Below, in pieces: positions 7,799-15,654 of a DNA stretch of 64,000 nucleotides (position 1 is its first letter; every line of letters begins with the position of its first letter). The notes beneath the pieces were generated by a model, which saw only the letters and a list, made by a program, of their open reading frames with translations, was not told where the DNA came from and made no database searches. The translations under genes and the position numbers were made by a program. This stretch comes from CAVYUC01 sp963816685 (lineage in GTDB: Bacteria > Bacteroidota > Bacteroidia > Bacteroidales > Prolixibacteraceae), in contig CAWFMB010000027.1 of the NCBI GenBank assembly GCA_963816685.1, forward strand, positions 1 through 64,000, given 5' to 3'.

Positions 7799-8725
7799 AT
7801 GATATACGATAAATCTTTTTCATTGCCAGGAAATATTGATGATCCGGAATTTTACCAGAAAATCATTGATGCATTGCCGATTCCTATTTTTTACCGTGAC
7901 CTGAATGGTGTATACCAGATGTGTAATAAATCGCAAGAGCTCTTCATTGGTCTCCCACGCGAAAAAATTATTGGCAAATCGGTTTTCGAAATCCATACAA
8001 AACACATGGCTGAAATTTATTCAGGTAGAGACAAGGAACTGCTGGCCAATCCCGACATTCAGATTTACGAAACACAGGTAAAACAGAAAGATGGCAGCAC
8101 ACACAACATTATCCTGAACAAAGCAGTAATCCGCAATAATGAAGATAATATTGTGGGAATTGTTGGCTCAATAAACGATATTACCGAACTGAAACGAACC
8201 GAAAAACGCCTTGAAAAAGCACAGGAGTCGATGGAAATTTCCTCACACATGATGCATAAAATCAACATTGGAATAGTAATGATGGACCACCTTCATAAAG
8301 TGATTGATTCCAACGAAAGTTTTGCCCGTTTAATGGGAGAAGAATCCGCAGAGCTTTTTGAAACTATTCCCGGATTAAAAGGCGCCGATGTAAACCAGCT
8401 GGTTCCTGATGTTATCTTCAAAATGCTGACAAGTATCCTGCATTCCGACGGAGAAATACTCGAACGGGATATTAAATTCCGCAATAAATTGCTGCATGTT
8501 TCAGTGGTTTCATTGTATAAGAACAAGGTAGTTGGTGCTGTCATCCGCGACATGTCGGCTCCGCTGCTGGTGCGCGACGAAATTATCAACAGGGCGCAAC
8601 GCATCAAAAAACAAAATATCGAAACCGTGCAGAAAATAGCTTCGCTGCTGGGCGAAAATGCTGCGCAAACTGAAGAATTGCTTAACTCAATTATTGAATC
8701 GTACAGGTATGACGACGACGAATAA
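7799..8725 (+). CDS. Tandem PAS-domain sensor protein
   Basis: A 308-residue cytoplasmic protein without membrane segments. The first PAS domain spans about residues 15-135 (IIDALPIPIFYRDLNGVYQM ... IVGSINDITELK) and is followed by a short coiled linker (KRTEKRLEKAQE). A second PAS-like domain covers about 148-245. There is no histidine kinase or output domain, so it should signal through a partner. The next gene, a SpoIIE-type phosphatase, overlaps its last 17 bases and is the natural partner. Similar PAS/SpoIIE pairs are known to me next to NAD-linked [FeFe] hydrogenases, where a role in redox or H2 sensing is suspected but unproven. It is transcribed away from the hydrogenase operon. Confidence 0.85.
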   Translation: MIYDKSFSLPGNIDDPEFYQKIIDALPIPIFYRDLNGVYQMCNKSQELFIGLPREKIIGKSVFEIHTKHMAEIYSGRDKELLANPDIQIYETQVKQKDGSTHNIILNKAVIRNNEDNIVGIVGSINDITELKRTEKRLEKAQESMEISSHMMHKINIGIVMMDHLHKVIDSNESFARLMGEESAELFETIPGLKGADVNQLVPDVIFKMLTSILHSDGEILERDIKFRNKLLHVSVVSLYKNKVVGAVIRDMSAPLLVRDEIINRAQRIKKQNIETVQKIASLLGENAAQTEELLNSIIESYRYDDDE

Positions 8726-9908
8726 CCTTGATTATCACGTTGAAATTGACGTTCAGCAAAAACGTCCAAAGGGTGAAATTGCCTGCGGCGATGTTTTCAG
8801 GTCAAACATTATCCGGGAAGAAGGACGCACCATTCTTGTATTGAGCGATGGAATAGGCCACGGAATTAAAGCAAGCGTGCTGGCAACCCTTACTGTAACA
8901 ATGGCGTTAAATTATACCAAATTTCATACAAAGCCAGAGGTTGCTGCACGAATAATCATGGAAGCGCTTCCCAAAAGCAGCGATGGCAAAGAAAACTATG
9001 CAACATTTACCATCATTGAAATGGAAGCCGATGGACAGGTGCGCATTATCAACTACGATAATCCGCCGGTTTTAATTTTGCGGAACGGCAAAACTTTTCA
9101 ACCCAAAGAATACGAACTTAAAATCAGGGGTGAAGAAAACCTGGGCAAGCTGTTGCGATGCCGCGAATTTACCGCCCGCAAGGAAGACAGAATAATTTTT
9201 ATGTCGGACGGAATAACTCAGTCAGGGCTTGGAAATAACCGGTATCCAATGGGATGGGGAATCGAAAATACAGAAGATTTTGCCTTGAATCAAATCAACA
9301 GGATGCCCGGAATTTCGGCAACAAAACTGTCGCGGAAAATAATAAACCAGGCCTCCATGAATGACAATTTTTCTGTGAAGGACGATACAACCTGCGGAGT
9401 CATCTATTTCAGGGAACCTCGGAAATTTATGCTGATTACCGGTCCGCCTTTCTACAAAATAAAAGATTACGACTTTGTGGGTCGTATTAAGGATTTCGAA
9501 GGGAAAAAAATTATTTGCGGCGGAACCACTGCCGAAATCATTGCCCGCGAACTTCACCTTGAAGTGGAAATCATGCACGGCGCCAAAAATCTCGAATCAC
9601 TTCCGCCAAGTGCAAAAATGGAAGGATTCGAAATGGTAACTGAAGGAATTTTAACACTGGGTAAAATAGAAGAAATCCTTGTAAATTTCGACAGCGATAC
9701 ACGCCTGCTCGATAGTCCCCCTGAAGAGGTAGTTAAACTGCTTCTTCAGCATGATAGTATTGATATTATTGTAGGAACCCGCATCAACTGGGCACACCAG
9801 GACCCGGAACAACCGCTGGAACTTGAACTGCGGAAATTTGTTGTACAACGGATTGTAAAAATTCTTTCGAATAAATTCTTTAAAAAAGTAATGGTGGAAT
9901 ACGTTTAG
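8709..9908 (+). CDS. SpoIIE-family PP2C-type protein phosphatase with an extra C-terminal domain
   Basis: Starting at the ATG at 8709 (MTTTNNLDYHVE) gives 399 residues; it overlaps the PAS gene by 17 bases. The phosphatase domain (about 1-235) shows metal-binding acidic motifs (GDVFR, LSDGIGHGIKAS, FMSDGITQSG, DDTTCGVIYF). About 165 further residues follow (9411-9905), containing KIICGGTTAEIIAREL and IIVGTRINWA, which belong to no domain I can name. Such proteins dephosphorylate Ser/Thr on anti-sigma antagonists or other targets. No anti-sigma kinase is encoded nearby, so the substrate is unknown. Operon membership with the PAS protein and the hydrogenase next door suggest control of hydrogen metabolism. 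Confidence 0.87.
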   Translation: MTTTNNLDYHVEIDVQQKRPKGEIACGDVFRSNIIREEGRTILVLSDGIGHGIKASVLATLTVTMALNYTKFHTKPEVAARIIMEALPKSSDGKENYATFTIIEMEADGQVRIINYDNPPVLILRNGKTFQPKEYELKIRGEENLGKLLRCREFTARKEDRIIFMSDGITQSGLGNNRYPMGWGIENTEDFALNQINRMPGISATKLSRKIINQASMNDNFSVKDDTTCGVIYFREPRKFMLITGPPFYKIKDYDFVGRIKDFEGKKIICGGTTAEIIARELHLEVEIMHGAKNLESLPPSAKMEGFEMVTEGILTLGKIEEILVNFDSDTRLLDSPPEEVVKLLLQHDSIDIIVGTRINWAHQDPEQPLELELRKFVVQRIVKILSNKFFKKVMVEYV

Positions 9909-9981
9909 TTTGTGATTTGCAGCCGATAGCGGCAACCTTGCAATAGTCATTGGTCATTGGTTGTGCTGTGTCCGGCAGGTA

Positions 9982-11043
9982 TTATTCCGAAGTAAAGCAA
10001 GGCACCACATCTTCGCTGAAATAAGGCTCCTGATTCACCCAAAACATGTAATCCACATGAAGAAAATCGTTGGCAAATGCATGGAGTAGAGGAACAATAT
10101 TTTCCCTTTTTTCAAGTATCCGGTCTGAACCTGTTTGTCCAATGTAATTACCATCCTGCACCGCGATTCCAAGTGGTACAGTATATTTCTTTTCGTGCAT
10201 CATAGCCAGGGCATGATTCAGCTGTCCTTTTCGCTGAACCATCAAATCCGGCGCTCCCAGTCCAACTCCGGTTTCCTCACCAAACTCATAAACCGATCGA
10301 AGATATCCTTTATCCTCCCATGGCAACCATTCCCCCGGCATGAAATTGGCATATTGCATGGTTACAGATTGCTGAAATGCCTTTTTAAGCGCAAGCATAT
10401 TCGCCTTTACAGCATTCAAATACCCTTCCGGTGTAAAGGCAGAATCGTACTTCTGCGATACTCCGATTGCTGTTTCCTGCAGATTGATTCCTTCAATTCG
10501 TCCGTCAAATTCATTTCCCAAAGTTTCAAGTAACAAAGCAAAACGATTATGCACACCTGCATTCCAGCGCCGGGCCACCCACCCTTCCGCAACCCCTTCA
10601 TCGTTGCGCTGCTGAATAGTACCGCCCTCATATTCATCTGCAAGTAAATAATCCGGGATACCAACATAATTCAGACTGAATGTGGCATCCTGCAACTGTA
10701 TAAACAGTTTCTTTCCAGTTGCACGAAGGTAGTTGTAATCTGCTTCTATTGCAGAAAAATCATACACTCCTCTTTCGGGTTCCAGTTCTTTCCACGAATA
10801 CATAATTTGTGCTCCCTCAAACCCCGGAATCTTTAAAAACGGGTGATTACGCATAGCATCCCTGTCGCGGGCAAAATACACAAAATGTTTAATGCTGTCC
10901 TTTTGAATTGGGCAGGTGGCATTTAAATATTGCTTATACTCATCTAAATACCTGTTTGCAGGATTTCCCGACTGACCAAAACTGAAGATAGAAAGAACAG
11001 AACCAAAAATCAGGATAAATATAAATTTTACTGTTGGATGCAT
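9982..11043 (-). CDS. Secreted glycoside-hydrolase-like (TIM-barrel) protein
   Basis: A 353-residue protein with a signal peptide (cleavage near SFGQSG, residue 24). The sequence reads like a retaining glycosidase barrel. IMYSWKELEPERGVYDFSAI (about 80-99) is the typical first beta strand of GH5/GH42-like enzymes, and GINLQETAIG (about 182-191) places a candidate acid/base Glu. QLQDATFSLNYVGIPDYLL and MFWVNQEPYF are further barrel-like strands. I cannot name a GH family. It stands alone between convergent (SpoIIE) and divergent neighbours, with no SusCD genes in the same transcript. Confidence 0.65.
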   Translation of the reverse strand: MHPTVKFIFILIFGSVLSIFSFGQSGNPANRYLDEYKQYLNATCPIQKDSIKHFVYFARDRDAMRNHPFLKIPGFEGAQIMYSWKELEPERGVYDFSAIEADYNYLRATGKKLFIQLQDATFSLNYVGIPDYLLADEYEGGTIQQRNDEGVAEGWVARRWNAGVHNRFALLLETLGNEFDGRIEGINLQETAIGVSQKYDSAFTPEGYLNAVKANMLALKKAFQQSVTMQYANFMPGEWLPWEDKGYLRSVYEFGEETGVGLGAPDLMVQRKGQLNHALAMMHEKKYTVPLGIAVQDGNYIGQTGSDRILEKRENIVPLLHAFANDFLHVDYMFWVNQEPYFSEDVVPCFTSE

Positions 11044-11296
11044 TTTAATTTACTTTTCGGTATTGAAGTTAAAAATAACAAATTAGAATCTCCTGAAGCT
11101 ACTGGAAGCAAAGAAAAATATATCATGGGTTGACTTTACAGCCTTCCTGATATTAATAGACGTACGACATTTAACTTTCATGATGTCTGTCAGGATTATT
11201 GTCCGGTCACAAAACCTGCCCTTAACATTCTTTAGCTATTTTTCAACTAAATTCAGACTGAAAATCACGAACTTGCATAGGTTAAAACGTTATAAC

Positions 11297-11851
11297 ATGA
11301 AGTACCTGACATCCTTGATTCTCATTTTCAGTTGTATTACCTGTTTTTCGCAACAGGAAGAATTTGTACTGGAAGGACAGGTATTGGATTCGACTTCACA
11401 TCCTGTTTCGGATGCATATATTCTAAATTTCCGCACCCAAAAGCTAAGCATCAGCAAACCTAACGGCATATTTGAAATCAGCGTATTACCGGGAGATTCG
11501 CTTGTTATTGCACATCTTGCATTTATCCGAAAAAAAGTAAATGTTTTTAACTTGCTGAAAAATCCGGTCATCATATTACAACCAGACCAGATAAATATTC
11601 CGCAGGTGGATGTTTCGCCCAACCGGAAAACGGATTACGATCTTGCCAGGAAAAATATGGCGTCACTTACAGAAATAAAACCAGTATCATACACCAAAAT
11701 TAAAGTGGAACAACAACCGGCCATGCAGGTAATGACGGAAAACAACCGGAATTTACGTAACGAAGCTGCATCTGTTACCCTTTTGCGTTTTTCGCCTTCC
11801 GAAAAAATCGGCCAACTCTTCAAAAAACTTAAAAAGAAAAACAGCGAATGA
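11297..11851 (+). CDS. Small exported protein with carboxypeptidase regulatory-like domain
   Basis: I place the start at the ATG at 11297 (MKYLTSLILIFS), which gives a clean signal peptide and 184 residues; the open frame extends upstream without such a signal. Residues about 25-105 form the beta-sandwich carboxypeptidase D regulatory-like fold (VLEGQVLDSTSHPVSDAYIL ... GDSLVIAHLAF), usually the N-terminal domain of TonB receptors. There is no plug or barrel. The C-terminal third is basic and ends in KKLKKKNSE. Stand-alone proteins of this type are common in Bacteroidota and their function is unknown. A strong terminator follows at once. Confidence 0.7.
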   Translation: MKYLTSLILIFSCITCFSQQEEFVLEGQVLDSTSHPVSDAYILNFRTQKLSISKPNGIFEISVLPGDSLVIAHLAFIRKKVNVFNLLKNPVIILQPDQINIPQVDVSPNRKTDYDLARKNMASLTEIKPVSYTKIKVEQQPAMQVMTENNRNLRNEAASVTLLRFSPSEKIGQLFKKLKKKNSE

Positions 11852-11852
11852 A

Positions 11853-11886
11853 AAAAAGCTGCCTGGTTTTAACCTGACAGCTTTTT
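11853..11886 (+). terminator. Rho-independent terminator
   Basis: AAAAAGCTG pairs with CAGCTTTTT around an inner GGTT/AACC stem; the T-run immediately follows. It starts 2 bases after the stop of the preceding + strand gene. Confidence 0.75.
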
Positions 11887-12329
11887 AGCGTCCTAACTCA
11901 AAACTAACTTTTTACCTTTTCTCTAAAACTACTTAAAACTCTGGGTTTGTAACAGGAGTTTATTCTGTTAAATTACCGCTATCGTTTTATATCATTTTCA
12001 GTTGATTGATGCAACAAAGTAACTGAAAATGAATGAAGATTGAAAAAATCAGTTGCCTAAAGAGCTCCGGCAAATTGCTGGAATTTAATGTTAATTTTGC
12101 TTATCCGGAAACAGGCAGTTGTGAAATGAAGTAAATTTTAACTGAAGTCTGCCGGAAAAAACAACATTATTTTATCCTTGATACTGAATGCATTTTTTCT
12201 TCATTGAAAAGGAGAAAAACAAATCATCAGCTTCAGATACCTGTCATTTAGCTCTATTCATTATTTCCCGAAACCTGCCTAAATCATCAGATATATCAGA
12301 CTGCTGTCCTTTTCCTATCAAAGACATAC

Positions 12330-12386
12330 TAAAGTCGAATTAAAGTTGGTTTAAATTCGATTATAACCAACTTTAATTCGACTTTA
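12330..12386. repeat. Perfect 22-bp inverted repeat with 13-nt loop
   Basis: The arms 12330-12351 (TAAAGTCGAATTAAAG + TTGGTT) and 12365-12386 (AACCAACTTT + AATTCGACTTTA) are exact reverse complements around a 13-base spacer. A further imperfect inverted copy (GTTTGGTTCAAGTTTAGTAT) follows at 12393-12412 and matches the outside of the left arm. No T-run follows, so it is not a typical terminator. It could be the end of a small mobile element or a strong cruciform. Confidence 0.8.
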
Positions 12387-12469
12387 ATATGAGTTTGGTT
12401 CAAGTTTAGTATAGCTTAATCATGTGCCAGGCAGTCTTTTTTAGTTATAAAAATGGAGTAAACTTTTAA

Positions 12470-12642
12470 TCCATAAAGAAGCATCAAAAATACAGCATAG
12501 AAGAAATGTACCTGGCTTTAGAAATATGGCAGGAAAGGTGGGTTATCCAGGCTGAATTTTATGAGTGGAAAAAAACACCTGTTCCTCCTGTTATTATTTA
12601 GTTAAGAAGTATAATCCGGAGCTGGAGATAATAAGCTTGTAA
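12470..12642 (+). pseudogene. Probable remnant of an IS66-type accessory (TnpA-like) gene
   Basis: One frame reads KHQKYSIEEMYLALEIWQE, then FYEWKKT before a stop at 12599. The continuation VKKYNPELEIISL lies in another frame to a stop at 12640. This resembles, from memory, the small accessory protein of IS66-type elements (EEM-x-LAIE-x-WQES ... FYxWLKKY), with an internal deletion and a frameshift. There is no ATG, no transposase and no clear IS end, so it is at best a decayed fragment. Confidence 0.3.
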
Positions 12643-12804
12643 CTGAAACAATTTCCCGGATTTATTCCGGTTAAAGTATCCCCGCCGGTTCACAACCCCA
12701 TCCGGTTAAAAGCCAATACAAATTTGATTTTCCGCTAATTCCAATGTTGTGTTCAGGTCATCATAATTTAATCTGCCGGGGGAAAAGATATTTTGCTTCA
12801 ACAA

Positions 12805-12836
12805 AAAAAGGCACCCCAATCCGGATGCCTCTTTTT
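12805..12836 (-). terminator. Rho-independent terminator of the first SusCD operon
   Basis: On the minus strand GGCATCC-(ggattg)-GGGTGCC is followed by a run of seven T. It lies about 20 bases after the stop of the last gene of the operon. A T-run on the plus strand (CTTTTTATTT) makes it potentially bidirectional. Confidence 0.75.
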
Positions 12837-12856
12837 ATTTATTCTGCAATTATATG

Positions 12857-13378
12857 CTATGGTTCATCTTCCTCGAAACCTGTTTTACGGAAACCGCCCA
12901 CAAAAAGGGTATCGTTTGGAATACCGGTACCTTCATCTTCCAGGTCTTCAAACCAGATTTCGAAATAAATGCTGTCGGCCATTACACCTGAAGGCATTTT
13001 TACTGCATCTTTAATTACTTTACCATTGCTGACCCTCACCTGTATAGGATATCCATCAACCTGATTCGTAACAGGATCGGGACTTCCGAAAGTCAGATTT
13101 TCCGGATTGGCAGGAATACGCACTTTATACGACCAAAAGTTATCCTGATCTGTAATCCATATTTCCTGGCCATTATCTGCTGCAGTGTTATAGGTGTAAA
13201 CCGGCGTATAACCAACACCAAATGCATCGGTACCATACTGGCTGTGGTTGTACAAAACATACCAGTTTCCATCGAGGGCGCCTGTGGAGCTTTCCCAGAT
13301 ATCCACTTCTTCATCGCATGAAGAAAAGAGGAACAAAAGCAATGAGACGCTAAATATGCTATAAATTATTCTTTTCAT
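12857..13378 (-). CDS. Surface lipoprotein, lipid-binding putative hydrolase type
   Basis: A 173-residue lipoprotein with a signal ending in the lipobox LFSSC (Cys at about 20), followed by acidic DEEVD, as expected for surface export. The body is beta-rich (LDGNWYVLYNH, WSYKVRIPANPENLTF, FVGGFRKTG) and matches the general look of the small lipid-binding-type lipoproteins found at the end of SusCD operons. It is the fourth and last gene of the operon, 24 bases after the previous gene. Its ligand and activity are unknown. Confidence 0.6.
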   Translation of the reverse strand: MKRIIYSIFSVSLLLFLFSSCDEEVDIWESSTGALDGNWYVLYNHSQYGTDAFGVGYTPVYTYNTAADNGQEIWITDQDNFWSYKVRIPANPENLTFGSPDPVTNQVDGYPIQVRVSNGKVIKDAVKMPSGVMADSIYFEIWFEDLEDEGTGIPNDTLFVGGFRKTGFEEDEP

Positions 13379-13402
13379 TTTAATCGCGTTTTAATTGTTG
13401 AA

Positions 13403-14104
13403 CTATTTTTTTGTACCTGTTACAGCAAAAATATCGGCGCCTGCATAAACAGCGTCCCATTTAATTGTGCCGGTTTCAGGGTCATAAGTAGCATTTCTGA
13501 AATCTTCCAGTCCATCGCCCCAACCTTCAATATGACTTGTAATTAAAGAGAAGGTATAATCGCTGTTCAGGTTCACATAACCATTCATTGCATAAGCCGG
13601 ACCATAATCCGAACCAATGGAATAGTAATTGCCCATCAGCCCGTTAACATAAAATACTCCCGTTCCTACTTTTTCCAAAGTCATTTCAAGGCTTCGGGGC
13701 CTAGGATTTGTACCATCAGCTTCTGTACGAACTGTAGTTGTTGCATAAGTTCCGCTTAAATCAATATCCGGTGCAGAGGGATCATATACTACCACTGTAC
13801 GCGATTTTGAAGATGGAAAATTATCTGCATTTACTGCTGTGTATGTAACATCGTAAACACCAATTTCAGAAGTATTGATATTGTCTTCAATTTGTACCTG
13901 CCCCGTTACATCTGTTTCTCCTTCAAATGCAGTATAACCCGGTTCGGTATAATCTGAGCCCAGCGGCACCGAAACTGTGTTATCACCGTCGAGGTTAATA
14001 TCTACATAGTGGGTAATCCGCGAAAGCCCTTCCGACTCTTTCTCGCAGGACGATGCAATGCCCAAAAGGAGAATAAAACTTAAATAATAATATATCGTTT
14101 TCAT
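13403..14104 (-). CDS. SusCD-associated lipoprotein with DUF5011-like immunoglobulin domain
   Basis: A 233-residue lipoprotein (lipobox GIASSC, Cys about 20). Residues about 35-110 form an immunoglobulin-like DUF5011/HYR domain, recognisable from GSDYTEPGYTAFEGETDVTG and IGVYDVTYTAVNADNFPS. The C-terminal half (from about 115, DLSGTYATTTVR) is a separate beta domain shared by BT_2262-type proteins. Such proteins sit on the cell surface and help the SusCD complex bind its glycan or peptide. It follows susD by 21 bases. Confidence 0.7.
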   Translation of the reverse strand: MKTIYYYLSFILLLGIASSCEKESEGLSRITHYVDINLDGDNTVSVPLGSDYTEPGYTAFEGETDVTGQVQIEDNINTSEIGVYDVTYTAVNADNFPSSKSRTVVVYDPSAPDIDLSGTYATTTVRTEADGTNPRPRSLEMTLEKVGTGVFYVNGLMGNYYSIGSDYGPAYAMNGYVNLNSDYTFSLITSHIEGWGDGLEDFRNATYDPETGTIKWDAVYAGADIFAVTGTKK

Positions 14105-14125
14105 TTTATTTGAATTAAAATTTAA

Positions 14126-15634
14126 CTATTTACCTTCTTTCTGATCCCACCAAACATCCTGTGCAAGGTTTGTTTTCTGCTGCGGTTTATTGGTGTTTCT
14201 TGTAATTACAGCATTAGGATAAATGGGTGATGACGGAACATCACCACTTAATTTACCCAGTCCTGCAACTGAAAGCACTAAATCTCCAACCGGGAAATTA
14301 AGATAGATATTATTTCTGTCAGCCGGTGTTGTCACCTGTACCGGGTTTACGGCAGGATACTTTGTTCTGTTCCGTTCAAGGAATGATTCAAGATGCTGCA
14401 GATTTGCATAAGCTACCCATTTCTGCATGGCAATTGCTTTGATATTTTCTTCCACTGTTCCGTTTGGCCATTCTGCATAACCCCCGGCACCTGTAATTGT
14501 ATCGGTGATGTTCCAGTAGTTCAGGTTGGCCTGGACACCTGCGTTGTAAAACTGCTCTGCACGCGGGTCATTTGCACGGGCATAAATTTCAGCCAGATAG
14601 AAATCCACTTCCCAAACTGACATCAGAGGAATATCGGCAGTAACATCAAATTCCACTGTGCTGTAATCTTCCTGCTGATCGGGTGTTCCGTCATTGTCGG
14701 TATCTCCTTCATAAGCAAAATCACCCTGAAGCGATCCCTGATGGCCTCCTGAAGAGGGAGCAACAAACAGTTTATCGATGCGTGGATCATTGTTGGCAGT
14801 CAGATAACGCACAAAAGTCATACTCGCAATTACATTGTCGAAGTAACCTGCGTCATAGAATTCAACCATCGGATGACGTTTAGTGTCTTTGTCTTCCCAG
14901 ATGTTTCCATGAATCATTGCCGTTTCGGTAATGAACCCTCCTGAGTTTGCAAGGGCAACAGCTTCCTGAAGGTTGAATTTCGGAGTTTCCGACAAGCGAA
15001 TCATCAGTTTCAGTTTGAGTGATTTGGCGAAAGCCAGCCATGAATCCACATCCCCACCGTAGATAAAGTCGTATTCATCGTTTAATGTAGCTTCAGAAAA
15101 ATCCATTGCAAGCAATGCATCAATCCGTGCCTGCAAATCTTCATAAATTGATTCCTGCGAATCGAATTTTGGCGAGAATAAATATTCATCTCCCTGAAGT
15201 GCTTCAAAGTAAGGAATGTCGCCCCAGGTGTCGGTTACAATTTGCCAGGTAAAAATGGAAAGTGCTTCAGCTACAAGGTAATTCCCTGAACCTTCTTCAG
15301 AATTTTCTCTAATCGCTTTTAAATCGTTCAGTGCAAATGGCACCAGGTTGTTGTACGCGGTATTAAAGCTTGTTTCATCATATTCATCCAGGAATTTAAA
15401 CTGCGATGAAGTATGGTCCTGGGTCCAGTATTGCGACCAGAATGCTCCGGCAAAACCCATATCCCACCCCATTAATGCATTGGCAATACTTACCTGTGCA
15501 ACAGGCATTACTGCCTCGGGGCTGCTCAACTCATTCAGGTTGTTTGGATCCCTGTTGACATCCAGCCAATCATTACATCCCATCAGGGGTAATAATGAGA
15601 TGAGTGTTATGTATAAAACTTTTTTAAATTTCAT
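14126..15634 (-). CDS. SusD/RagB-family nutrient-binding lipoprotein
   Basis: A 502-residue lipoprotein (lipobox LPLMGC, Cys 20; then NDWLDVNRDPNN, the usual SusD start). The helical SusD-like_2 pattern is clear: VTDTWGDIPYFEAL, a DLQARIDALL helix, and SWLAFAKSLKLKLMIRLSE. SusD caps the SusC transporter on the cell surface and delivers the substrate. It is 20 bases downstream of its susC partner, in the same operon. Substrate specificity cannot be read from sequence. Confidence 0.93.
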   Translation of the reverse strand: MKFKKVLYITLISLLPLMGCNDWLDVNRDPNNLNELSSPEAVMPVAQVSIANALMGWDMGFAGAFWSQYWTQDHTSSQFKFLDEYDETSFNTAYNNLVPFALNDLKAIRENSEEGSGNYLVAEALSIFTWQIVTDTWGDIPYFEALQGDEYLFSPKFDSQESIYEDLQARIDALLAMDFSEATLNDEYDFIYGGDVDSWLAFAKSLKLKLMIRLSETPKFNLQEAVALANSGGFITETAMIHGNIWEDKDTKRHPMVEFYDAGYFDNVIASMTFVRYLTANNDPRIDKLFVAPSSGGHQGSLQGDFAYEGDTDNDGTPDQQEDYSTVEFDVTADIPLMSVWEVDFYLAEIYARANDPRAEQFYNAGVQANLNYWNITDTITGAGGYAEWPNGTVEENIKAIAMQKWVAYANLQHLESFLERNRTKYPAVNPVQVTTPADRNNIYLNFPVGDLVLSVAGLGKLSGDVPSSPIYPNAVITRNTNKPQQKTNLAQDVWWDQKEGK

Positions 15635-15654
15635 AATCCTGTAATTTTTAAGAA

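Larger units (their letters stand above)
11887..12804. other. Gene-free stretch of about 0.9 kb
   Basis: No intact coding frame with protein-like composition was found on either strand. It contains the long inverted repeat at 12330-12386 and a probable IS-accessory-gene remnant at 12470-12642, listed separately. The first 100 bases (CCTAACTCAAAACTAAC and similar) are C/A-rich and resemble an untranslated leader, but no gene follows. It sits between converging transcription units and looks like a site of past insertion and decay. Confidence 0.5.

Noticed and set aside
11180..11296. Longer N-terminus for the regulatory-like protein
   Set aside because: The extra 39 residues hide the clean signal peptide that begins at 11297.
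12744..13014. Overlapping + strand open frames
   Set aside because: They lie antisense to the lipoprotein gene and its terminator, with shadow-like composition.
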